Assembly: GCF_026342435.1 (NCBI RefSeq)
Contig: NZ_JAPEMT010000002.1
Coordinates: 1,240,001 to 1,304,000, forward strand
Reading direction: 5' to 3'
Source of the DNA: Streptomyces sp. NBC_00237
GTDB lineage: Bacteria > Actinomycetota > Actinomycetes > Streptomycetales > Streptomycetaceae
DNA length: 64,000 nucleotides
Position numbers and translations under genes: made by a program. Under the pieces are notes generated by a model. It made no database searches. It was given only the letters and a program-made list of their open reading frames with translations, and was not told the DNA's origin. Position 1 is the stretch's first letter. Each line of letters starts with the position of its first letter. Positions 57,769 to 64,000 of the stretch are shown in pieces.

Positions 57769-59316
57769 TCAGGTCGGGGGGTTGCCGTGCTTGCGGGCAG
57801 GTATCGGAGCGTGCTTCGAGCGCAGCATGGTGAGCGCGCCGATGAGAGCACTGCGGGTTTCGGCGGGGTCGATCACGTCGTCGACCAGGCCACGTTCGGC
57901 CGCGTAGTACGGGTGCATCAGCTCGGCCTTGTACTCCTTGACCAGCTGCTCGCGCATCGCGTCCGGGTCGTCCGCAGCCTGGATGCGCCGCCGGAAGACC
58001 ACGTTGGCGGCACCCTCAGCACCCATCACGGCGATCTCGTTGGCCGGCCAGGCGAACGAGACGTCGGTGCCGATGGAGCGCGAGTCCATGACGATGTACG
58101 CGCCTCCGTACGCCTTGCGCAGGATCACCTGCACCCGGGGCACGGTCGCGTTGCAGTACGCGTACAGCAGTTTCGCACCGTGGCGGATGATGCCGCCGTG
58201 CTCCTGACCGACGCCCGGCAGGAAGCCGGGCACGTCGACGAGGGTGACCAGCGGAATACTGAAGGCGTCACACATTTGCACGAAGCGGGCGGCCTTCTCC
58301 GAGGAGTGGATGTCGAGCACTCCTGCGAGGAACTGCGGCTGGCTGGCGACGATGCCGACCACCTGGCCGCCGAGTCTGGCGAGGGTGGTGAGGATGCTGG
58401 GAGCCCAGCGCTCGTGGACCTCCAGGTGCTCGCCGTCGTCGATGAGTTCCTCGATGACCTCGCGCATGTCGTACGGGCGGCTGCCGTCCAGCGGGACGAG
58501 GTCGCGCAGCCGCTCACAGCTCCGGTCGACCGGGTCCGACGAGGTTGAACGGGGCGGTGTCTCGCGGTTGTTGGAGGGGAGCATCGAGATGAGGTAGCGG
58601 ACCTCGGCGATGCAGGTCTCCTCGTCGTCGTACGCGAAGTGCGCGACGCCGCTCGTCCCGGCATGGACGTCCGCGCCGCCGAGCCCGTTCTGGCTGATCT
58701 CCTCGCCGGTCACCGCGCGGACCACGTCCGGTCCTGTGATGAACATCTGCGAGGTCTCACGGACCATGAACACGAAGTCGGTCAGCGCCGGACTGTAGGC
58801 GGCACCGCCCGCGCACGGACCGAGCATCACACTGATCTGCGGGATGACACCGGAGGCACGGGTGTTGCGCTGGAAGATGCCGCCGTACCCGGCGAGCGCG
58901 CTCACACCCTCCTGGATGCGGGCGCCCGCGCCGTCGTTCAGGGAGACCAGCGGGGCACCGGCCGAGATGGCCATGTCCATGATCTTGTGGATCTTCGTGG
59001 CGTGGGCCTCGCCCAGCGCGCCGCCGAAGATCCGGAAGTCGTGCGCGTACACGAAGACCGTGCGGCCCTCGACCGTGCCCCAGCCGGTGATGACACCGTC
59101 GGTGTACGGCTTCTTGTTCTCCAGGCCGAAACCGGTCGCCCGGTGCCTGCGCAACTGCTCCACCTCGTGGAAGGAATCGGGGTCCAACAGCAGCGAGATG
59201 CGCTCCCTGGCCGTCAGTTTCCCCTTGCTGTGCTGGGCGTCGGTGGCCTCCGGCACTCCCCGGAGCACCTCCTGACGGATTCGGGTCAGTTCACCGATCT
59301 GCTCGTTCATTGTCAT
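57769..59316 (-). CDS. Acyl-CoA carboxylase beta subunit (carboxyltransferase)
   Basis: A 515-aa carboxyltransferase of the propionyl/acetyl-CoA carboxylase beta class. Biotin-side and CoA-side domains are present: SLNDGAGARIQEGVSALAGYGGIF, GPCAGGAAYSPALTDFVFMV, VDVPGFLPGVGQEHGGIIRHGAKLLYAY and KAYGGAYIVMDSRSIG. With a biotin-carrying alpha subunit (not in this window) it makes malonyl- or methylmalonyl-CoA. The ATG at 59316 was selected because GGAG is 6 nt upstream. It follows the polyprenyl synthase gene and precedes the epsilon gene. A second copy outside core lipid genes may supply extender units for a local pathway. Confidence 0.92.
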   Translation of the reverse strand: MTMNEQIGELTRIRQEVLRGVPEATDAQHSKGKLTARERISLLLDPDSFHEVEQLRRHRATGFGLENKKPYTDGVITGWGTVEGRTVFVYAHDFRIFGGALGEAHATKIHKIMDMAISAGAPLVSLNDGAGARIQEGVSALAGYGGIFQRNTRASGVIPQISVMLGPCAGGAAYSPALTDFVFMVRETSQMFITGPDVVRAVTGEEISQNGLGGADVHAGTSGVAHFAYDDEETCIAEVRYLISMLPSNNRETPPRSTSSDPVDRSCERLRDLVPLDGSRPYDMREVIEELIDDGEHLEVHERWAPSILTTLARLGGQVVGIVASQPQFLAGVLDIHSSEKAARFVQMCDAFSIPLVTLVDVPGFLPGVGQEHGGIIRHGAKLLYAYCNATVPRVQVILRKAYGGAYIVMDSRSIGTDVSFAWPANEIAVMGAEGAANVVFRRRIQAADDPDAMREQLVKEYKAELMHPYYAAERGLVDDVIDPAETRSALIGALTMLRSKHAPIPARKHGNPPT

Positions 59317-59352
59317 GACCAACTCCATTCAGACGGCCGTGCGGGAGGGCGG

Positions 59353-60441
59353 TCAGGCGGTCGGCCAGAGCGGCGGCCAGGCAGTACGCCGGGCGACGAA
59401 GTCGCCGAGTGCGACAAGTGCGCGGCGCGCCGGGATCGGCGGCAGCCCTTCGAGGGAGGCCCGGGCCTGCTCCAGGCGTTGGCGCATCAGCGCAGCGGCC
59501 TCGGCGGCGGCCGGTGAGCAACGGAAGAGTTCCAGCACCCGGCGGTGTACGGCGGGCGCCGTGACGTGTCCGCCGGTGAGCAGGGCGCGCAGTTCGTCAT
59601 CGGCTGGATCGTCACCCGCCAGGGCGATCAGGACGGGCAGGCTCGACACCCCGGCCAGCAGGTCCTTGCCCTGCTCCTTGCCGGTCAGTTCGGCGGGGGC
59701 GCTCAGATCGAGCAGGTCGTCGGCGATCTGGAAGGCCACGCCGAGTTGCTCTCCGTACTCGGTCAGGGCCGCCGCCTGCGCGGCGGACGCACCCGCCTGG
59801 AGGGCGCCCATACCCAGCGACATCGAGAGCAGCGCGGCAGTCTTGCCCGCAATCACCTGGAAGTAGTGGGCGACAGGGTCCTCGCCGGGAGCGGGGCCGG
59901 TCAGCTCGCGCAGTTGTCCGGACACCAGACGGCCGGCGGTCTGTGCGTTGAGGTGGATGGCTTCGGCGCCGAGGCCGGCGGCCAACTGGGCTGCGCGGGC
60001 GAGCAGCCAGTCACCGCCGAGCACGGCGGCACGCTCGCCCCAGCGTGCGTTGACGCTGTCGACCCCGTGCCGGGTGGCGGCACCGTCGATGATGTCGTCG
60101 TGATAGAGCGAGGAGATGTGGACCAGTTCCGCGATGACGGCGGCCTGGGTGACTCCGTCCCGCCAGGGCTCACCGAACTCGGCGCCGAGCAGTACCAGGA
60201 GCGGCCGCAGCCGTTTGCCTCCGGCTGCCGCGAGGTGGCCGGTGAGCGCGGCCACCCGGGGATCGGGAGCGCTGTGCACGCAGTCCTGGAGCCACTTCTC
60301 GGCGGCGGCCAGGGCGTCTCGCATGCCGGTCTCGAACTCCTCGTCTTCAAGAGCGAGTTGTCCCAGAATCCCGGTCCCTCGATCCGGCGCCGACGTCGGA
60401 GCCTCGTACATTTGCTGAACATCCACGAGGAAACCCCTCAT
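59353..60441 (-). CDS. Polyprenyl diphosphate synthase
   Basis: A trans-prenyltransferase of about 360 aa with the two aspartate-rich motifs DDIID near 114 (SSLYHDDIIDGA) and DDLLD near 242 (AFQIADDLLDLSA), GGKRLRPLLVLL and the KTAALLSMS helix. It condenses isopentenyl diphosphate with an allylic starter to make geranylgeranyl or longer diphosphates. The chain-length region just before the first motif (AELVHISSLYHDD) resembles long-chain (quinone side-chain) synthases. The start is uncertain: 60441, 60411 and 60525 are all open. It is in the same direction as the carboxylase genes, 36 bp upstream of the beta subunit. Confidence 0.88.
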   Translation of the reverse strand: MRGFLVDVQQMYEAPTSAPDRGTGILGQLALEDEEFETGMRDALAAAEKWLQDCVHSAPDPRVAALTGHLAAAGGKRLRPLLVLLGAEFGEPWRDGVTQAAVIAELVHISSLYHDDIIDGAATRHGVDSVNARWGERAAVLGGDWLLARAAQLAAGLGAEAIHLNAQTAGRLVSGQLRELTGPAPGEDPVAHYFQVIAGKTAALLSMSLGMGALQAGASAAQAAALTEYGEQLGVAFQIADDLLDLSAPAELTGKEQGKDLLAGVSSLPVLIALAGDDPADDELRALLTGGHVTAPAVHRRVLELFRCSPAAAEAAALMRQRLEQARASLEGLPPIPARRALVALGDFVARRTAWPPLWPTA

Positions 60442-60667
60442 TAGCACCGGCGGAGCCCGTTTCGTTTCACGGACATCGACCGCCACTGTCTGCTGCTCCC
60501 CACGCCCGGACAACGGCGCTGACATGAAGGTGCCAGTAGGTTCACGGCTCCCCGGACAACAGTGAATTGTCAGCTTCCTGCCAACCCTCGCCACGCCTGC
60601 GGACCTGTCGGGGCGTCTGGATACGCTCCAGCGGAAATCTTCGAGAATGCCGAGAAGGGCGAGGGAA

Positions 60668-61351
60668 ATGCGCAACCGAATCATCATCGTCACGGCGGCC
60701 GCCAGCGGTCTGTTCGGCCTGTCGGCCCTGCCGGCCGCCGCTGCTCCCGGGGGCGCCGCCCCGGCGACCGCCAGGGCCGGGCAGGTCTGCACGAACGTGC
60801 AGTTGTCCGGTGCGCTGCCCGCGCCGCCCGCCGGTCTGGCAGTTCAGCAGGAGGTCACCATCGGGGCGGACTGCAAGCCGCGGCTGGGGGCCGTACGGCT
60901 GGTACCGGCGACGGGCGCACGCGCTGTTCCCCGTGCCGCTGCCGCAGGGGCCGCCACCCGGCAGGTGAAGAGCTGGTCGGAGATGTACGACTGCTGCAAC
61001 ATCCGGATGACCGGTCTCTCCACCACATCCACCTGGAACACCGAAGGCAACCGGATCACCACTGCGGCCACCGAGGCACGCCAGGAGTGGAACCGTGAGC
61101 CCTGGAACGCCGGTTGGTCACTGAAGTCGTCGAGCAAGACGGCCGACTGCCTCACCGACTGCACGGTCTCGCGCAACGAGGCGCACGCCGAGTTCTCGTA
61201 CAAGGGCATCTTCGACACGACCGGCGACTGGTACGCCAACAAGCACCATTCGTACGTGGATCTCAAGGCCGACGGCACCGCTTCCTGCCGCTTCGACGTG
61301 GAACTCAAGCACAGCTTCGTCGGCTGGAACCTTCAGCGGGGCTGCGCATAG
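60668..61351 (+). CDS. Secreted protein of unknown function
   Basis: A 227-aa exported protein. The signal peptide (RNRIIIVTAAASGLFGLSALPAAAA) is cleaved near 28. After a variable Ala/Pro/Arg segment come two conserved-looking halves: SWSEMYDCCNIRMTGLSTTSTWNTEGNRITT and a C-terminal beta region (AHAEFSYKGIFDTTGDWYAN...YVDLKADGTASCRFDVELKH). Seven cysteines in the exported part suggest disulfides. The ATG at 60668 is chosen over 60647 because GAGGGA lies 4-5 nt upstream. The family is not recognised. It is divergent from the polyprenyl synthase gene across a 226-bp gap in which nothing else was seen. Confidence 0.75.
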   Translation: MRNRIIIVTAAASGLFGLSALPAAAAPGGAAPATARAGQVCTNVQLSGALPAPPAGLAVQQEVTIGADCKPRLGAVRLVPATGARAVPRAAAAGAATRQVKSWSEMYDCCNIRMTGLSTTSTWNTEGNRITTAATEARQEWNREPWNAGWSLKSSSKTADCLTDCTVSRNEAHAEFSYKGIFDTTGDWYANKHHSYVDLKADGTASCRFDVELKHSFVGWNLQRGCA

Positions 61352-61462
61352 GTGCCCAATACGGATCGAATGGCAGCAACCTGACATCTCTCGGGATGCG
61401 GCGGCGAACTCTCCCTACTCTCACAGAGATCGCCCCCGTCGAAGCCCGTCGTAAGGAGTCCC

Positions 61463-61609
61463 ATGTCCGAAGGGACAGGGTGCTCGACCGTGCCCCACAC
61501 CGGTTTCAGGACCATGCAGGCCACTGCGGTGCTGCATCGTCGAACTGCCGGCCAACTTCAGATCCGGTACCACGGCAGAGCCATATCCGGGGCGGGCAAG
61601 GGGATGTGA
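61463..61609 (+). CDS. Possible small protein (48 aa)
   Basis: A short frame with a good ribosome site (AAGGAG, 5 nt before the ATG): MSEGTGCSTVPHTGFRTMQA to ISGAGKGM. It lies in the 368-bp gap between the secreted protein and the membrane protein, and is followed by a hairpin terminator. No family recognised; composition is only weakly coding-like. The remainder of the gap holds nothing visible. Confidence 0.3.
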   Translation: MSEGTGCSTVPHTGFRTMQATAVLHRRTAGQLQIRYHGRAISGAGKGM

Positions 61610-61625
61610 CCCCTCCGCATCATCG

Positions 61626-61673
61626 GCCCGGCACTCCCGCACCGTTCACCACGGCGACCCGGGAGTGCCGGGC
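61626..61673. terminator. Hairpin terminator
   Basis: GCCCGGCACTCCCG (61626-61639) pairs perfectly with CGGGAGTGCCGGGC (61660-61673) around a 20-nt loop, upstream of the membrane protein gene at 61720. It ends the transcript of the preceding secreted protein or small ORF. Confidence 0.7.
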
Positions 61674-61719
61674 TCTGCCTGGTTGTGCCGCATTCGAGAA
61701 GATTGGCATTCTGACGCCC

Positions 61720-62262
61720 ATGACCACTGATACCAGTCGCGACTCCCGCCGCTCGACGGCGCTTTCCACACCTCCCCCGCCCCGTTGGGTGCGCTGGGCA
61801 GCCCATGCCGTCCCCCTGATCGCGCTGCCCTCGACGCTGTGGCGGTTAGCCATGGCCATCGGGGTACCGGTCGGATACAGCGACGCCGTACTGCGCACCG
61901 ACTACGACCTGCCGGGCAGTGGCTACCTCGTTCTGCCCCTCATCTCGGTCTTCCAGGAACTGGCGGCACTGCTCACCCTCGGGCTGGTCAGCAACTGGGG
62001 TCTGGTGGCCCCTCGTTGGGTGCCGATCATCGGGAACAAGCCGGTCCGGCCGTGGGCGGCCGTCGTCCCGGCCACGCTCGGTGCGCTGATCATGACCGCG
62101 GTGACCTTCAGTCAGTACGTCATGTGGGACAAGGTGAACGACGGCAACCTCACCGGAATTCACCGCAGCATCATGGGCTGGTGCTACGTGCCGCTGCTGC
62201 TGTGGGGCCCGCTGCTCGGCGTGGTCACGGTCTCCTACTACCTGCGGCGGCGGCAGCGGTGA
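61720..62262 (+). CDS. Membrane protein of unknown function, TTA codon
   Basis: A 180-aa protein with four hydrophobic segments (AHAVPLIALPSTLWRLAMAIG, YLVLPLISVFQELAALLTLGLV, WAAVVPATLGALIMTAVTF, GWCYVPLLLWGPLLGVVTVSYYL) and a basic C-terminus RRRQR. Codon 43 is TTA (61846-61848), the rare leucine codon read by the bldA tRNA in Streptomyces, so translation may be tied to development. Its stop overlaps the start of the kinase gene (GTGA), suggesting joint expression and a shared membrane role. Family not recognised. Confidence 0.75.
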   Translation: MTTDTSRDSRRSTALSTPPPPRWVRWAAHAVPLIALPSTLWRLAMAIGVPVGYSDAVLRTDYDLPGSGYLVLPLISVFQELAALLTLGLVSNWGLVAPRWVPIIGNKPVRPWAAVVPATLGALIMTAVTFSQYVMWDKVNDGNLTGIHRSIMGWCYVPLLLWGPLLGVVTVSYYLRRRQR

Positions 62263-64000
62263 GCAACACAATGCTCATCCTGCTGGCCGCGCTCTCCCTC
62301 ACCGCGCTGATGGTCGGCCTCGCCTCAACTGCCCGACGACTGCTCGGCATCGAGATCGGCAAGGGCCGCGCCGTGGTCACCGCCGGTGTGGGGCTCAGCG
62401 CCGGCACCCTTGTCAGCTTCCCGCTGCGCAATGTACAGCCGCTGGCCCTCGTCACTCTGGAGATCGGCGTCTCCCTGCTGGTGGCGATGGTGTTCCTCGC
62501 CGCCACCGAGGTGCTGATCCCGTCCGGCACCGTGCGCGGACTGGTGGGATTCCCCAAGGCACTGCGCCGCCGGCTGGCCCGCACCCGCCGGTACACACGG
62601 CTGAGCAGGATCTTCGTACGCCACGGACTCGGCCGGTTCCTCAGTGGAAAGACTCGCCGGGCTCCCGCCGAACGCGTCGTGCTCGCCCCGTCCTTCAGGC
62701 TCGCGCTGGAGGAGGCCGGGGTCACGTTCGTGAAGCTCGGCCAGGTGATGTCCACCCGGTACGACCTGCTTCCGCAGGAATTCATCGACGAGCTCAGCAC
62801 CCTGCAGGACCAAGCGACCGCCGAACCGTGGAAAGCCATCGAGCAGGTGCTCCAGGAGGAGCTGGGGGCACCGATCGCCAAGGTGTTCGCGGAGTTCGAG
62901 CCCAAGCCGATCGCGGCCGGCTCGATCGCCCAGGTGCACCGCGCCGTACTGCACAGCGGGGAGCCGGTCGCCGTCAAGGTGCAGCGGCCAGGGGCCAGGG
63001 CCATCGTCGTGGACGACCTGGACATTCTCCACCGGTTCGCGGCGAAGCTGGAACACCACACCGACTGGGGTCGCAGCGTGGGGGCCACGGCCCTTGCCGA
63101 GGGATTCGCGGTGTCCCTCCACGAGGAGCTGGATTTCCGTATCGAGGCACGCAACACACTCTCCGTGGCCGCCGCCGTCGAGCAGTCCACCGGTGATTCG
63201 GTGATCAAGGTTCCCGAGGTGCACCTGGATCTGAGCAGCCGTCGGATCCTGGTCACCGAATGGCTGGAGGGCGTACCGCTGCACAGCGTCTCGGACGTTC
63301 TCGACGAGCGCGGCCTCGACCGGAACGCCCTGGCACAGGCGATGCTGGAGTGTCTGCTGGGACAGATCATGACCAGCGGGGTCTTCCATGCCGACCCGCA
63401 CCCCGGCAATCTGCTGCTGCTGGAGGACGGGCAGCTCGGCATGCTCGACTTCGGCTCGGTGGGGCGTATCGACCGATCGCTCCGCTCCACTCTGCGCAGC
63501 ATGCTGCTGGCCCTGCACCGAGGTGACCCTGCCGGTCTCTCCGACGCCCTGCTCGAACTGGTGGCCCACCCGGAGCAGGTCGACGAACGGAAGCTGGAGC
63601 GGGCTCTGGGGAGCTTCCTGGCGCGGCATTTCGCGCCCGGCATCAAACCGGACCGGGAAATGTTCGCGGATCTCTTCGCGATCGTGTCCCGGTACGGGAT
63701 CAGCGTGCCGCCGGAGATCGCGGCTGTCTTTCGTGCGCTGGCCACCATGGAAGGTTCTCTGGAACGGCTGGTCCCCGGCTTCGACATCGTCACCCAGGCC
63801 CGCTCCTTCGCCGTGACCCAGCATCTGCAGAAGCTGCGGCCGGAGGTGCTGGGACGTTCCGTGACCGAGGAACTGCTGTCGATGCTTCCCATGATGCGCC
63901 GTCTGCCACGCCGTATCGAGCGGATCGGCAACGCCATCGAGGGCGGTCAGCTCACGGTCGGCGTACGGATGTTCAAGGATGCCGAGGACCGCAGATTCCT
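62259..64000 (+). CDS. ABC1/UbiB-family atypical kinase, 3' end outside window
   Basis: Open from GTG 62259 to the window edge (580 codons so far). The N-terminus has membrane segments (MLILLAALSLTALMVGLAS; LALVTLEIGVSLLVAMVFLAA). The ABC1 kinase-like domain shows the KxGQ motif (VTFVKLGQVMSTRYDLLP), the Ala-rich loop (IAAGSIAQVHRAVL), the ion-pair lysine (EPVAVKVQRPG), HADPHPGNLLLL and the metal-binding LDFGSVGRI. UbiB/COQ8 proteins are ATPases that support isoprenoid-quinone and other lipid pathways. A polyprenyl synthase gene lies nearby on the opposite strand, which fits a lipid role. Translation is coupled to the membrane protein by GTGA. Confidence 0.88.
   Translation, partial: MSNTMLILLAALSLTALMVGLASTARRLLGIEIGKGRAVVTAGVGLSAGTLVSFPLRNVQPLALVTLEIGVSLLVAMVFLAATEVLIPSGTVRGLVGFPKALRRRLARTRRYTRLSRIFVRHGLGRFLSGKTRRAPAERVVLAPSFRLALEEAGVTFVKLGQVMSTRYDLLPQEFIDELSTLQDQATAEPWKAIEQVLQEELGAPIAKVFAEFEPKPIAAGSIAQVHRAVLHSGEPVAVKVQRPGARAIVVDDLDILHRFAAKLEHHTDWGRSVGATALAEGFAVSLHEELDFRIEARNTLSVAAAVEQSTGDSVIKVPEVHLDLSSRRILVTEWLEGVPLHSVSDVLDERGLDRNALAQAMLECLLGQIMTSGVFHADPHPGNLLLLEDGQLGMLDFGSVGRIDRSLRSTLRSMLLALHRGDPAGLSDALLELVAHPEQVDERKLERALGSFLARHFAPGIKPDREMFADLFAIVSRYGISVPPEIAAVFRALATMEGSLERLVPGFDIVTQARSFAVTQHLQKLRPEVLGRSVTEELLSMLPMMRRLPRRIERIGNAIEGGQLTVGVRMFKDAEDRRF

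Overview
The window looks like Streptomyces chromosome: very high G+C, strong G/C third-position bias, GTG starts, frequent ATGA/GTGA overlaps between genes, and actinobacterial markers (SepH at the left edge, SARP regulators, an acyl-CoA carboxylase epsilon subunit). No tRNA, rRNA or CRISPR array was seen.

1-9.5 kb is ordinary chromosome: the 3' part of sepH, a rhodanese-type sulfurtransferase, a VOC protein, two overlapping ABC half-exporters divergent from a TetR regulator, and a CPA2 antiporter.

9.3-35.7 kb is the centre of interest: a ribosomal-peptide (RiPP) cluster of the thiazole/oxazole-modified (TOMM) class with a nitrile-hydratase-like (NHLP) leader. One arm (minus strand, 19.9 to 9.7 kb) encodes a fused E1-like/YcaO cyclodehydratase, a SagB azoline oxidase, an HlyD-like adaptor, a C39-peptidase ABC exporter and a second NHLM exporter ATPase. 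A large LuxR (LAL) regulator is divergent from it. Further on lie a flavin-dependent halogenase with intact motifs, a VOC protein and an HPr-kinase-like protein with a degraded P-loop. The precursor arm (32.8 to 26.1 kb, minus) reads precursor, ABC-2 transporter, P450, FAD amine oxidase, Rieske oxygenase, alpha/beta hydrolase. Divergent from it run a second P450, a methyltransferase and a small membrane protein. The precursor ends CNYCCCPCCCCT, eight cysteines in twelve residues. The predicted product is a polythiazole peptide that is halogenated, oxidised and probably methylated, then cut and exported by the C39 machinery. Motifs built on GGATTACGT/GATACGTA recur in the control regions of the cyclodehydratase, halogenase, precursor and P450 units, about 115-125 bp upstream of three start codons.

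35.8-48.5 kb holds conflict genes: a Trypco-type protein with its trypsin-like protease, debris of an IS701 transposase, and an RHS polymorphic toxin (2303 aa, self-cleaving HINT domain, ADP-ribosyltransferase-like tip) with an overlapping candidate immunity gene and a divergent secreted DNRLRE/FG-GAP partner.

48.5-64 kb contains a thymidine kinase whose P-loop N-terminus has been replaced, a tryptophan-halogenase-like protein lacking both catalytic residues, a divergent 79-aa candidate precursor peptide, two SARP/AfsR regulators flanking a secreted four-fold DDPWT-repeat peptide, acyl-CoA carboxylase beta and epsilon subunits, a polyprenyl diphosphate synthase, two exported or membrane proteins of unknown function, and an ABC1/UbiB-type kinase cut by the window edge. 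This may be a second, peptide-related or lipid-related accessory locus.
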